A stretch of 64,000 nt of DNA from Auanema rhodensis (lineage: Eukaryota > Nematoda > Chromadorea > Rhabditida > Rhabditidae): assembly GCA_964057225.1 (NCBI GenBank), contig OZ059900.1:134501-198500 (forward strand), read 5' to 3'. The notes beneath the pieces are model-generated. The model did not search any database and was not told the origin of the DNA. It saw only the letters and a list, made by a program, of their open reading frames with translations. Made by a program: the position numbers and the translations under genes. Shown in pieces: positions 11,115 through 26,000 of the stretch (position 1 is the stretch's first letter; every line of letters begins with the position of its first letter).

Positions 11115-14100
11115 ATCATATTCGTTAAGATTTGAGAATCAAACACACAATACACAAAATCAGTCTATTTTGATGAGCTTGCACTGATATATATTCATTT
11201 TGATCAAAAAAGGTCGAAAATAGAAAGAATTTTTGAAATTTCCGAGTTTTGAGTCCAATTTGGCTAAATCGCTCATATATATGATCAAAAGCATAGTTTT
11301 ATTGTCTATAACAACAAAAGTCATCAATTAAACGCTAGTGATGTTTAAATACTGAATTTCGCTCAAATAGCATTACTACACTAAGTATGGTCGTTTTTAT
11401 GCCTTTAACACCATATACTCACCGATTTTTGGTACAAATTCTGTAATACTCGTAAATTTTGATCATATTCGTTAAGATTCGAGAATCAAACATACAATAC
11501 ACGAAATCAGTCTATTTTTATGAGCTTGCACTGATATATATTCATTTTGATCAAAAAAGGTCGAAAATAGAAAGAATTTTTGAAATTTCCGAGTTTTGAG
11601 TCCAATTTGGCTAAATCGCTCATATATATGATCAAAAGCATAGTTTTATTGTCTATAACAACAAAAGTCATCAATTAAACGCTAGTGATGTTTAAATACT
11701 GAATTTCGCTCAAATAGCATTACTACACTAAGTATGGTCGTTTTTATGCCTTTAACACCATATACTCACCGATTTTTGGTACAAAATCTGTAATACTCGT
11801 AAATTTTGATCATATTCGTTAAGATTTGAGAATCAAACACACAATACACGAAATCAGTCTATTTTTATGAGCTTGCACTGATATATATTCATTTTGATCA
11901 AAAAAGGTCGAAAATAGAAAGAATTTTTGAATTTTCCGAGTTTTGAGTCCAATTGGGCTAAATCGCTCATATATATGATCAAAAGCATAGTTTTATTGTC
12001 TATGACAACAAAAGTCATTAATTAAACACTAATGATGTTTAAATCACTAAATTTCGCTCAAATAGCATTACTACACTAAGTATGGTCGTTTTTATGCCTT
12101 TAACACCATATACTCACCGATTTTTGGTACAAAATCTGTAATACTCGTAAATTTTGATCATATTCGTTAAGATTTGAGAATCAAACACACAATACACAAA
12201 ATCAGTCTATTTTTATGAGCTTGCACTGATATATATTCATTTTGATCAAAAAAGGTCGAAAATAGAAAGAATTTTTGAAATTTCCGAGTTTTGAGTCCAA
12301 TTTGGCTGAATCGCTCATATATATGATCAAAAGCATAGTTTTATTGTCTATAACAACAAAAGTCATCAATTAAACACTAATGATGTTTAAATCACTAAAT
12401 TTCGCTCAAATAGCATTACTACACTAAGTATGGTCGTTTTTATGCCTTTAACACCATATACTCACCGATTTTTGGTACAAAATCTGTAATACTTGTAAAT
12501 TTTGATCATATTCGTTAAGATTTGAAAATCAAACACACATTGAACAAAATCAGTTTATTTTTATGAGTTTGCACTGATATATATTCATTTTGATCAAAAA
12601 AGGTCGAAAATAGAAAGAATTTTTGAATTTTCCGAGTTTTGAGTCCAATTGGGCTAAATCGCTCATATATATGATCAAAAGCATAGTTTTATTGTCTATG
12701 ACAACAAAAGTCATTAATTAAACACTAATGATGTTTAAATCACTAAATTTCGCTCAAATAGCATTACTACACTAAGTATGGTCGTTTTTATGCCTTTAAC
12801 ACCATATACTCACCGATTTTTGGTACAAAATCTGTAATACTCGTAAATTTTGATCATATTCGTTAAGATTCGAGAATCAAACACACAATACACAAAATCA
12901 GTCTATTTTTATGAGCTTGCACTGATATATATTCATTTTGATCAAAAAAGGTCGAAAATAGAAAGAATTTTTGAAATTTCCGAGTTTTGAGTCTAATTTG
13001 GCTAAATCGCTCATATATATGATCAGAAGCATAGTTTTGTTGTCTATGACAACAAAAGTCATCAATTAAACGCTAGTGATGTTTAAATACTGATTTTCGC
13101 TCAAATAGCATTACTACACTAAGTATGGTCGTTTTTATGCCTTTAACACCATATACTCACCGATTTTTGGTACAAAATCTGTAATACTCGTAAATTTTGA
13201 TCATATTCGTTAAGATTTGAGAATCAAACACACAATAAACAGAATCAGTCTATTTTTATGAGCTTGCACTGATATATATTCATTTTGATCAAAAAAGGTC
13301 GAAAATAGAAAGAATTTTTGAAATTTCCGAGTTTTGAGTCTAATTTGGCTAAATCGCTCATATATATGATCAGAAGCATAGTTTTGTTGTCTATGACAAC
13401 AAAAGTCATCAATTAAACGCTAGTGATGTTTAAATACTGATTTTCGCTCAAATAGCATTACTACACTAAGTATGGTCGTTTTTATGCCTTTAACACCATA
13501 TACTCACCGATTTTTGGTACAAAATCTGTAATACTCGTAAATTTTGATCATATTCGTTAAGATTTGAAAATCAAACACACAATAAACAAAATCAGTCTAT
13601 TTTTATGAGCTTGCACTGATATATATTCATTTTGATCAAAAAAGGTCGAAAATAGAAAGAATTTTTGAAATTTCCGAGTTTTGAGTCCAATTTGGCTAAA
13701 TCGCTCATATATATGATCAAAAGCATGGTTTTATTGTCTATAACAACAAAAGTCATCAATTAAACGCTAGTGATGTTTAAATACTGAATTTCGCTCAAAT
13801 AGCATTACTACACTAAGTATGGTCGTTTTTATGCCTTTAACACCATATACTCACCGATTTTTGGTACAAAATCTGTAATACTCGTAAATTTTGATCATAT
13901 TCGTTAAGATTTGAGAATCAAACACACAATACACGAAATCAGTCTATTTTTATGAGCTTGCACTGATATATATTCATTTTGATCAAAAAAGGTCGAAAAT
14001 AGAAAGAATTTTTGAATTTTCCGAGTTTTGAGTCCAATTGGGCTAAATCGCTCATATATATGATCAAAAGCATAGTTTTATTGTCTATGACAACAAAAGT

Positions 14101-14241
14101 CATTAATTAAACACTAATGATGTTTAAATCACTAAATTTCGCTCAAATAGCATTACTACACTAAGTATGGTCGTTTTTATGCCTTTAACACCATATACTC
14201 ACCGATTTTTGGTACAAAATCTGTAATACTCGTAAATTTTG
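11115..14241 (+). repeat. Core nine-monomer block within unit 1
   Basis: This is the same ordered set of marker monomers as 2086-5211, and it recurs from 28113 in unit 2 and 44434 in unit 3. The monomer just before 12505 (12157-12504) is a hybrid: CTATAAC and CATCAATT from class B are joined to AACACTAATG and AAATCACTAAA from class A. In the partners at 3128 and 29155 that monomer is class B throughout. Confidence 0.8.
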
Positions 14242-14926
14242 ATCATATTCGTTAAGATTTGAGAATCAAACACACAATACACAAAATCAGTCTATTTTTA
14301 TGAGCTTGCACTGATATATATTCATTTTGATCAAAAAAGGTCGAAAATAGAAAGAATTTTTGAAATTTCCGAGTTTTGAGTAAAATCGCTCATATATATG
14401 ATCAAAAGCATAGTTTTATTGTCTAAAACAACAAAAGTCATCAATTAAACGCTAGTGATGTTTAAATACTGAATTTCGCTCAAATAGCATTACTACACTA
14501 AGTATGGTCGTTTTTATGCCTTTAACACCATATACTCACCGATTTTTGGTACAAAATCTGTAATACTCGTAAATTTTGATCATATTCGTTAAGATTTGAG
14601 AATCAAACACACAATACACGAAATCAGTCTATTTTTATGAGCTTGCACTGATATATATTCATTTCGATCAAAAAAGGTCGAAAATAGAAAGAATTTTTGA
14701 ATTTTCCGAGTTTTGAGTCCAATTGGGCTAAATCGCTCATATATATGATCAAAAGCATAGTTTTATTGTCTATGACAACAAAAGTCATTAATTGAACACT
14801 AATGATGTTTAAATCACTAAATTTCGCTCAAATAGCATTACTACACTAAGTATGGTCGTTTTTATGCCTTTAACACCATATACTCACCGATTTTTGGTAC
14901 AAAATCTGTAATACTCGTAAATTTTG
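12853..14926 (+). repeat. 2,074-bp tandem duplication in unit 1, copy 1
   Basis: Six monomers of 347, 347, 347, 348, 337 and 348 bp. The next copy follows directly. Markers repeated exactly 2,074 bases apart include AATAAACAGA (13234 and 15308), AGCATGGTTT, the 10-base deletion (14378 and 16452) and ATTGAACAC. Two single-base differences by eye: ATTCGAG at the first monomer here against ATTTGAG in copy 2, and TTTCGATC at 14664 here only. Confidence 0.88.
14242..14578 (+). repeat. Short monomer (337 bp) with 10-base internal deletion
   Basis: At 14378 the sequence runs GAGTAAAATCGC, where other monomers have GAGTCCAATTTGGCTAAATC; ten bases are missing. The monomer also has GTCTAAAACAAC, a variant shared with 16316-16652 and with the full-length monomer at 50336. 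This is the only sizeable indel I found inside a monomer in the window apart from its copy. Confidence 0.9.
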
Positions 14927-17000
14927 ATCATATTCGTTAAGATTTGAGAATCAAACACACAATACACAAAATCAGTCTATTTTTATGAGCTTGCACTGAT
15001 ATATATTCATTTTGATCAAAAAAGGTCGAAAATAGAAAGAATTTTTGAAATTTCCGAGTTTTGAGTCTAATTTGGCTAAATCGCTCATATATATGATCAG
15101 AAGCATAGTTTTGTTGTCTATGACAACAAAAGTCATCAATTAAACGCTAGTGATGTTTAAATACTGATTTTCGCTCAAATAGCATTACTACACTAAGTAT
15201 GGTCGTTTTTATGCCTTTAACACCATATACTCACCGATTTTTGGTACAAAATCTGTAATACTCGTAAATTTTGATCATATTCGTTAAGATTTGAGAATCA
15301 AACACACAATAAACAGAATCAGTCTATTTTTATGAGCTTGCACTGATATATATTCATTTTGATCAAAAAAGGTCGAAAATAGAAAGAATTTTTGAAATTT
15401 CCGAGTTTTGAGTCTAATTTGGCTAAATCGCTCATATATATGATCAGAAGCATAGTTTTGTTGTCTATGACAACAAAAGTCATCAATTAAACGCTAGTGA
15501 TGTTTAAATACTGATTTTCGCTCAAATAGCATTACTACACTAAGTATGGTCGTTTTTATGCCTTTAACACCATATACTCACCGATTTTTGGTACAAAATC
15601 TGTAATACTCGTAAATTTTGATCATATTCGTTAAGATTTGAAAATCAAACACACAATAAACAAAATCAGTCTATTTTTATGAGCTTGCACTGATATATAT
15701 TCATTTTGATCAAAAAAGGTCGAAAATAGAAAGAATTTTTGAAATTTCCGAGTTTTGAGTCCAATTTGGCTAAATCGCTCATATATATGATCAAAAGCAT
15801 GGTTTTATTGTCTATAACAACAAAAGTCATCAATTAAACGCTAGTGATGTTTAAATACTGAATTTCGCTCAAATAGCATTACTACACTAAGTATGGTCGT
15901 TTTTATGCCTTTAACACCATATACTCACCGATTTTTGGTACAAAATCTGTAATACTCGTAAATTTTGATCATATTCGTTAAGATTTGAGAATCAAACACA
16001 CAATACACGAAATCAGTCTATTTTTATGAGCTTGAACTGATATATATTCATTTTGATCAAAAAAGGTCGAAAATAGAAAGAATTTTTGAATTTTCCGAGT
16101 TTTGAGTCCAATTGGGCTAAATCGCTCATATATATGATCAAAAGCATAGTTTTATTGTCTATGACAACAAAAGTCATTAATTAAACACTAATGATGTTTA
16201 AATCACTAAATTTCGCTCAAATAGCATTACTACACTAAGTATGGTCGTTTTTATGCCTTTAACACCATATACTCACCGATTTTTGGTACAAAATCTGTAA
16301 TACTCGTAAATTTTGATCATATTCGTTAAGATTTGAGAATCAAACACACAATACACAAAATCAGTCTATTTTTATGAGCTTGCACTGATATATATTCATT
16401 TTGATCAAAAAAGGTCGAAAATAGAAAGAATTTTTGAAATTTCCGAGTTTTGAGTAAAATCGCTCATATATATGATCAAAAGCATAGTTTTATTGTCTAA
16501 AACAACAAAAGTCATCAATTAAACGCTAGTGATGTTTAAATACTGAATTTCGCTCAAATAGCATTACTACACTAAGTATGGTCGTTTTTATGCCTTTAAC
16601 ACCATATACTCACCGATTTTTGGTACAAAATCTGTAATACTCGTAAATTTTGATCATATTCGTTAAGATTTGAGAATCAAACACACAATACACGAAATCA
16701 GTCTATTTTTATGAGCTTGCACTGATATATATTCATTTTGATCAAAAAAGGTCGAAAATAGAAAGAATTTTTGAATTTTCCGAGTTTTGAGTCCAATTGG
16801 GCTAAATCGCTCATATATATGATCAAAAGCATAGTTTTATTGTCTATGACAACAAAAGTCATTAATTGAACACTAATGATGTTTAAATCACTAAATTTCG
16901 CTCAAATAGCATTACTACACTAAGTATGGTCGTTTTTATGCCTTTAACACCATATACTCACCGATTTTTGGTACAAAATCTGTAATACTCGTAAATTTTG
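14927..17000 (+). repeat. 2,074-bp tandem duplication in unit 1, copy 2
   Basis: This is the second copy of the six-monomer block, beginning exactly where copy 1 ends. One private change is CTTGAACTG at 16035. The following monomer (17001) does not continue the pattern. Neither unit 2 nor unit 3 has this block in two directly adjacent copies, so the duplication is specific to unit 1. Confidence 0.88.
16316..16652 (+). repeat. Second 337-bp monomer with the same deletion
   Basis: This carries the same 10-base deletion (at 16452) and the same GTCTAAAACAAC variant, exactly 2,074 bases after the first. The deletion therefore predates the block duplication. Confidence 0.9.
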
Positions 17001-20000
17001 ATCATATTCGTTAAGATTTGAGAATCAAACACACAATACACAAAATCAGTCTATTTTTATGAGCTTGCACTGATATAGATTCATTTTGATCAAAAAAGGT
17101 CGAAAATAGAAAGAATTTTTGAAATTTCCGAGTTTTGAGTCCAATTTGGCTGAATCGCTCATATATATGATCAAAAGCATAGTTTTATTGTCTATAACAA
17201 CAAAAGTCATCAATTAAACGCTAGTGATGTTTTAATACTGAATTTCGCTCAAATAGCATTACTACACTAAGTATGGTCGTTTTTATGCCTTTAACACCAT
17301 ATACTCACCGATTTTTGGTACAAAATCTGTAATACTCGTAAATTTTGATCATATTCGTTAAGATTTGAAAATCAAACACACAATAAACAAAATCAGTTTA
17401 TTTTTATGAGTTTGCACTGATATATATTCATTTTGATCAAAAAAGGTCGAAAATAGAAAGAATTTTTGAATTTTCCGAGTTTTAAGTCCAATTGGGCTAA
17501 ATCGCTCATATATATGATCAAAAGCATAGTTTTATTGTCTATGACAACAAAAGTCATTAATTAAACACTAATGATGTTTAAATCACTAAATTTCGCTCAA
17601 ATAGCATTACTACACTAAGTATGGTCGTTTTTATGCCTTTAACACCATATACTCACCGATTTTTGGTACAAAATCTGTAATACTCGTAAATTTTGATCAT
17701 ATTCGTTAAGATTTGAGAATCAAACACACAATACACAAAATCAGTCTATTTTTATGAGCTTGCACTGATATATATTCATTTTGATCAAAAAAGGTCGAAA
17801 ATAGAAAGAATTTTTGAAATTTCCGAGTTTTGAGTCTAATTTGGCTAAATCGCTCATATATATGATCAAAAGCATAGTTTTATTGTCTATAACAACAAAA
17901 GTCATCAATTAAACGCTAGTGATGTTTTAATACTGAATTTCGCTCAAATAGCATTACTACACTAAGTATGGTCGTTTTTATGCCTTTAACACCATATACT
18001 CACCGATTTTTGGTACAAAATCTGTAATACTTGTAAATTTTGATCATATTTGTTAAGATTTGAGAATCAAACACACAATACACAAAATCAGTCTATTTTT
18101 ATGAGTTTGCACTGATATATATTCATTTTGATCAAAAAAGGTCGAAAATAGAAAGAATTTTGGAAATGTCCGAGTTTTGAGTCCAATTTGGCTAAATCGC
18201 TCATATATATGATCAAAAGCATAGTTTTATTGTCTATAACAACAAAAGTCATCAATTAAACGCTAGTGATGTTTAAATACTGAATTTCGCTCAAATAGCA
18301 TTACTACACTAAGTATGGTCGTTTTTATGCCTTTAACACCATATACTCACCGATTTTTGGTACAAAATCTGTAATACTTGTAAATTTTGATCATATTTGT
18401 TAAGATTTGAGAATCAAACACACAATACACAAAATCAGTCTATTTTTATGAGTTTGCACTGATATATATTCATTTTGATCAAAAAAGGTCGAAAATAGAA
18501 AGAATTTTGGAAATGTCCGAGTTTTGAGTCCAATTTGGCTAAATCGCTCATATATATGATCAAAAGCATAGTTTTATTGTCTATAACAACAAAAGTCATC
18601 AATTAAACGCTAGTGATGTTTAAATACTGAATTTCGCTCAAATAGCATAACTACACTAAGTATGGTCGTTTTTATGCCTTTAACACCATATACTCACCGA
18701 TTTTTGGTACAAAATCTGTAATACTCGTAAATTTTGATCATATTCGTTAAGATTTGAGAATCAAACATACAATACACGAAATCAGTCTATTTTTATGAGC
18801 TTGCACTGATATATATTCATTTTGATCAAAAAAGGTCGAAAATAGAAAGAATTTTTGAAATTTCCGAGTTTTGAGTCTAATTTGGCTAAATCGCTCATAT
18901 ATATGATCAGAAGCATAGTTTTGTTGTCTATGACAACAAAAGTCATCAATTAAACGCTAGTGATGTTTAAATACTGATTTTCGCTCAAATAGCATTACTA
19001 CACTAAGTATGGTCGTTTTTACGCCTTTAACACCATATACTCACCGATTTTTGGTACAAAATCTGTAATACTCGTAAATTTTGATCATATTCGTTAAGAT
19101 TCGAGAATCAAACACACAATACACAAAATCAGTCTATTTTCATGAGCTTGCACTGATATATATTCATTTTGATCAAAAAAGGTCGAAAATAGAAAGAATT
19201 TTTGAAATTTCCGAGTTTTGAGTCCAATTTGGCTAAATCGCTCATATATATGATCAAAAGCATAGTTTTATTGTCTATAACAACAAAAGTCATCAATTAA
19301 ACGCTAGTGATGTTTAAATACTGAATTTCGCTCAAATAGCATTACTACACTAAGTATGGTCGTTTTTATGCCTTTAACACCATATACTCACCGATTTTTG
19401 GTACAAAATCTGTAATACTCGTAAATTTTGATCATATTCGTTAAGATTTGAGAATCAAACACACAATACACGAAATCAGTCTATTTTTATGAGCTTGCAC
19501 TGATATATATTCATTTTGATCAAAAAAGGTCGAAAATAGAAAGAATTTTTGAATTTTCCGAGTTTTGAGTCCAATTGGGCTAAATCGCTCATATATATGA
19601 TCAAAAGCATAGTTTTATTGTCTATGACAACAAAAGTCATTAATTAAACACTAATGATGTTTAAATCACTAAATTTCGCTCAAATAGCATTACTACACTA
19701 AGTATGGTCGTTTTTATGCCTTTAACACCATATACTCACCGATTTTTGGTACAAAATCTGTAATACTCGTAAATTTTGATCATATTCGTTAAGATTTGAA
19801 AATCAAACACACAATAAACAAAATCAGTTTATTTTTATGAGTTTGCACTGATATATATTCATTTTGATCAAAAAAGGTCGAAAATAGAAAGAATTTTTGA
19901 AATTTCCGAGTTTTGAGTCTAATTTGGCTAAATCGCTCATATATATGATCAGAAGCATAGTTTTGTTGTCTATGACAACAAAAGTCATCAATTAAACGCT

Positions 20001-23000
20001 AGTGATGTTTAAATACTGATTTTCGCTCAAATAGCATTACTACACTAAGTATGGTCGTTTTTACGCCTTTAACACCATATACTCAGCGATTTTTGGTACA
20101 AAATCTGTAATACTCGTAAATTTTGATCATATTCGTTAAGATTTGAGAATCAAACACACAATACACAAAATCAGTCTATTTTCATGAGCTTGCACTGATA
20201 TATATTCATTTTGATCAAAAAAGGTCGAAAATAGAAAGAATTTTTGAAATTTCCGAGTTTTGAGTCCAATTTGGCTAAATCGCTCATATATATGATCAAA
20301 AGCATAGTTTTATTGTCTATAACAACAAAAGTCATCAATTAAACGCTAGTGATGTTTAAATACTGAATTTCGCTCAAATAGCATTACTACACTAAGTATG
20401 GTCGTTTTTATGCCTTTAACACCATATACTCACCGATTTTTGGTACAAAATCTGTAATACTCGTAAATTTTGATCATATTCGTTAAGATTTGAGAATCAA
20501 ACACACAATACACGAAATCAGTCTATTTTTATGAGCTTGCACTGATATATATTCATTTTGATCAAAAAAGGTCGAAAATAGAAAGAATTTTTGAATTTTC
20601 CGAGTTTTGAGTCCAATTGGGCTAAATCGCTCATATATATGATCAAAAGCATAGTTTTATTGTCTATGACAACAAAAGTCATTAATTAAACACTAATGAT
20701 GTTTAAATCACTAAATTTCGCTCAAATAGCATTACTACACTAAGTATGGTCGTTTTTATGCCTTTAACACCATATACTCACCGATTTTTGGTACAAAATC
20801 TGTAATACTCGTAAATTTTGATCATATTCGTTAAGATTTGAAAATCAAACACACAATAAACAAAATCAGTTTATTTTTATGAGTTTGCACTGATATATAT
20901 TCATTTTGATCAAAAAAGGTCGAAAATAGAAAGAATTTTTGAATTTTCCGAGTTTTGAGTCCAATTGGGCTAAATCGCTCATATATATGATCAAAAGCAT
21001 AGTTTTATTGTCTATGACAACAAAAGTCATTAATTAAACACTAATGATGTTTAAATCACTAAATTTCGCTCAAATAGCATTACTACACTAAGTATGGTCG
21101 TTTTTATGCCTTTAACACAATATACTCACCGATTTTTGGTACAAAATCTGTAATACTCGTAAATTTTGATCATATTCGTTAAGATTTGAGAATCAAACAC
21201 ACAATACACAAAATCAGTCTATTTTTATGAGCTTGCACTGATATATATTCATTTTGATCAAAAAAGGTCGAAAATAGAAAGAATTTTTGAAATTTCCGAG
21301 TTTTGAGTCCAATTTGGCTAAATCGCTCATATATATGATCAAAAGCATAGTTTTATTGTCTATAACAACAAAAGTCATCAATTAAACGCTAGTGATGTTT
21401 TAATACTGAATTTCGCTCAAATAGCATTACTACACTAAGTATGGTCGTTTTTATGCCTTTAACACCATATACTCACCGATTTTTGGTACAAAATCTGTAA
21501 TACTTGTAAATTTTGATCATATTTGTTAAGATTTGAGAATCAAACACACAATACACAAAATCAGTCTATTTTTATGAGTTTGCACTGATATATATTCATT
21601 TTGATCAAAAAAGGTCGAAAATAGAAAGAATTTTGGAAATGTCCGAGTTTTGAGTCCAATTTGGCTAAATCGCTCATATATATGATCAAAAGCATAGTTT
21701 CATTGTCTATAACAACAAAAGTCATCAATTAAACGCTAGTGATGTTTTAATACTGAATTTCGCTCAAATAGCATTACTACACTAAGTATGGTCGTTTTTA
21801 TGCCTTTAACACCATATACTCACCGATTTTTGGTACAAAATCTGTAATACTTGTAAATTTTGATCATATTTGTTAAGATTTGAGAATCAAACACACAATA
21901 CACAAAATCAGTCTATTTTTATGAGTTTGCACTGATATATATTCATTTTGATCAAAAAAGGTCGAAAATAGAAAGAATTTTGGAAATGTCCGAGTTTTGA
22001 GTCCAATTTGGCTAAATCGCTCATATATATGATCAAAAGCATAGTTTTATTGTCTATAACAACAAAAGTCATCAATTAAACGCTAGTGATGTTTAAATAC
22101 TGAATTTCGCTCAAATAGCATAACTACACTAAGTATGGTCGTTTTTATGCCTTTAACACCATATACTCACCGATTTTTGGTACAAAATCTGTAATACTCG
22201 TAAATTTTGATCATATTCGTTAAGATTCGAGAATCAAACATACAATACACGAAATCAGTCTATTTTTATGAGCTTGCACTGATATATATTCATTTTGATC
22301 AAAAAAGGTCGAAAATAGAAAGAATTTTTGAAATTTCCGAGTTTTGAGTCCAATTTGGCTGAATCGCTCATATATATGATCAAAAGCATAGTTTTATTGT
22401 CTATAACAACAAAAGTCATCAATTAAACGCTAGTGATGTTTTAATACTGAATTTCGCTCAAATAGCATTACTACACTAAGTATGGTCGTTTTTATGCCTT
22501 TAACACCATATACTCACCGATTTTTGGTACAAAATCTGTAATACTCGTAAATTTTGATCATATTCGTTAAGATTTGAAAATCAAACACACAATAAACAAA
22601 ATCAGTCTATTTTTATGAGTTTGCACTGATATATATTCATTTTGATCAAAAAAGGTCGAAAATAGAAAGAATTTTTGAATTTTCCGAGTTTTGAGTCCAA
22701 TTGGGCTAAATCGCTCATATATATGATCAAAAGCATAGTTTTATTGTCTATGACAACAAAAGTCATTAATTAAACACTAATGATGTTTAAATCACTAAAT
22801 TTCGCTCAAATAGCATTACTACACTAAGTATGGTCGTTTTTATGCCTTTAACACCATATACTCACCGATTTTTGGTACAAAATCTGTAATACTCGTAAAT
22901 TTTGATCATATTCGTTAAGATTTGAGAATCAAACACACAATACACAAAATCAGTCTATTTTTATGAGCTTGCACTGATATATATTCATTTTGATCAAAAA

Positions 23001-26000
23001 AGGTCGAAAATAGAAAGAATTTTTGAAATTTCCGAGTTTTGAGTCCAATTTGGCTAAATCGCTCATATATATGATCAAAAGCATAGTTTTATTGTCTATA
23101 ACAACAAAAGTCATCAATTAAACGCTAGTGATGTTTTAATACTGAATTTCGCTAAAATAGCATTACTACACTAAGTATGGTCGTTTTTATGCCTTTAACA
23201 CCATATACTCACTGATTTTTGGTACAAAATCTGTAATACTTGTAAATTTTGATCATATTTGTTAAGATTTGAGAATCAAACACACAATACACAAAATCAG
23301 TCTATTTTTATGAGTTTGCACTGATATATATTCATTTTGATCAAAAAAGGTCGAAAATAGAAAGAATTTTGGAAATGTCCGAGTTTTGAGTCCAATTTGG
23401 CTAAATCGCTCATATATATGATCAAAAGCATAGTTTTATTGTCTATAACAACAAAAATCATCAATTAAACGCTAGTGATGTTTAAATACTGAATTTCGCT
23501 CAAATAGCATTACTACACTAAGTATGGTCGTTTTTATGCCTTTAACACCATATACTCACCGATTTTTGGTACAAAATCTGTAATACTCGTAAATTTTGAT
23601 CATATTCGTTAAGATTTGAGAATCAAACACACAATACACAAAATCAGTCTATTTTTATGAGCTTGCACTGATATATATTCATTTTGATCAAAAAAGGTCG
23701 AAAATAGAAAGAATTTTTGAATTTTCCGAGTTTTGAGTCCAATTGGGCTAAATCGCTCATATATATGATCAAAAGCATAGTTTTATTGTCTATGACAACA
23801 AAAGTCATTAATTAAACACTAATGATGTTTAAATTACTAAATTTCGCTCAAATAGCATTACTACACTAAGTATGGTCGTATTTATGCCTTTAACACCATA
23901 TACTCACCGATTTTTGGTACAAAATCTGTAATACTCGTAAATTTTGATCATATTCGTTAAGATTTGAGAATCAAACACACAATACACAAAATCAGTCTAT
24001 TTTGATGAGCTTGCACTGATATATATTCATTTTGATCAAAAAAGGTCGAAAATAGAAAGAATTTTTGAATTTTCCGAGTTTTGAGTCCAATTGGGCTAAA
24101 TCGCTCATATATATGATCAAAAGCATAGTTTTATTGTCTATAACAACAAAAGTCATCAATTAAACGCTAGTGATGTTTTAATACTGAATTTCGCTCAAAT
24201 AGCATTACTACACTAAGTATGGTCGTTTTTATGCCTTTAACACCATATACTCACCGATTTTTGGTACAAAATCTGTAATACTCGTAAATTTTGATCATAT
24301 TCGTTAAGATTTGAGAATCAAACACACAATACACAAAATCAGTCTATTTTTATGAGCTTGCACTGATATATATTCATTTTGATCAAAAAAGGTCGAAAAT
24401 AGAAAGAATTTTTGAAATTTCCGAGTTTTGAGTCCAATTTGGCTAAATCGCTCATATATATGATCAAAAGCATAGTTTTATTGTCTATGACAACAAAAGT
24501 CATTAATTAAACACTAATGATGTTTAAATACTGAATTTCGCTCAAATAGCATTACTACACTAAGTATGGTCGTTTTTATGCCTTTAACACCATATACTCA
24601 CCGATTTTTGGTACAAAATCTGTAATACTCGTAAATTTTGATCATATTCGTTAAGATTTGAGAATCAAACACACAATACACAAAATCAGTCTATTTTTAT
24701 GAGCTTGCACTGATATATATTCATTTTGATCAAAAAAGGTCGAAAATAGAAAGAATTTTTGAAATTTCCGAGTTTTGAGTCCAATTTGGCTAAATCGCTC
24801 ATATATATGATCAAAAGCATAGTTTTATTGTCTATAACAACAAAAGTCATCAATTAAACGCTAGTGATGTTTTAATACTGAATTTCGCTCAAATAGCATT
24901 ACTACACTAAGTATGGTCGTTTTTATGCCTTTAACACCATATACTCACCGATTTTTGGTACAAAATCTGTAATACTTGTAAATTTTGATCATATTTGTTA
25001 AGATTTGAGAATCAAACATACAATACACGAAATCAGTCTATTTTTATGAGCTTGCACTGATATATATTCATTTTGATCAAAAAAGGTCGAAAATAGAAAG
25101 AATTTTTGAAATTTCCGAGTTTTGAGTCCAATTTGGCTAAATCGCTCATATATATGATCAAAAGCATAGTTTTATTGTCTATGACAACAAAAGTCATTAA
25201 TTAAACACTAATGATGTTTAAATACTGAATTTCGCTCAAATAGCATTACTACACTAAGTATGGTCGTTTTTATGCCTTTAACACCATATACTCACCGATT
25301 TTTGGTACAAAATCTGTAATACTCGTAAATTTTGATCATATTCGTTAAGATTTGAGAATCAAACACACAATACACAAAATCAGTCTATTTTTATGAGCTT
25401 GCACTGATATATATTCATTTTGATCAAAAAAGGTCGAAAATAGAAAGAATTTTTGAAATTTCCGAGTTTTGAGTCTAATTTGGCTAAATCGCTCATATAT
25501 ATGATCAGAAGCAAAGTTTTATTGTCTATGATAACAAAAGTCATCAATTAAACGCTAGTGATGTTTAAATACTGATTTTCGCTCAAATAGCATTACTACA
25601 CTAAGTATGGTCGTTTTTATGCCTTTAACACCATATACTCACCGATTTTTGGTACAAAATCTGTAATACTCGTAAATTTTGATCATATTCGTTAAGATTT
25701 GAGAATCAAACACACAATACACAAAGTCAGTCTATTTTTATGAGCTTGCACTGATATATATTCATTTTGATCAAAAAAGGTCGAAAATAGAAAGAATTTT
25801 TGAAATTTCCGAGTTTTGAGTCCAATTTGGCTAAATCGCTCATATATATGATCAAAAGCATAGTTCTATTGTCTATAACAACAAAAGTCATCAATTAAAC
25901 GCTAGTGATGTTTAAATACTGAATTTCGCTCAAATAGCATTACTACACTAAGTATGGTCGTTTTTATGCCTTTAACACCATATACTCACCGATTTTTGGT

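Larger units (their letters stand above)
5559..22556 (+). repeat. Super-repeat unit 1, 16,998 bp, 49 monomers
   Basis: The phase point is a monomer with GAAAATCAAAC, AATAAACAAAATCAGTCT and GAGTTTGC, found at 5559, 22557, 39225 and 55545. Rare markers recur at the same place in each unit: AAGCAAAG at 8511, ATTTACGAG near 10195, CTCGAATAGC near 9973, TACAAATTCT at 11433 and CACAATATAC at 21116. The length equals 49 monomers of 347 plus fifteen 348-bp types minus two 10-base deletions. Unit 1 alone carries the 2,074-bp duplication at 12853-17000. It also has an extra monomer at 6254-6600 with CCAATTTTGCT, shared with unit 4 but missing from units 2 and 3. Confidence 0.85.
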
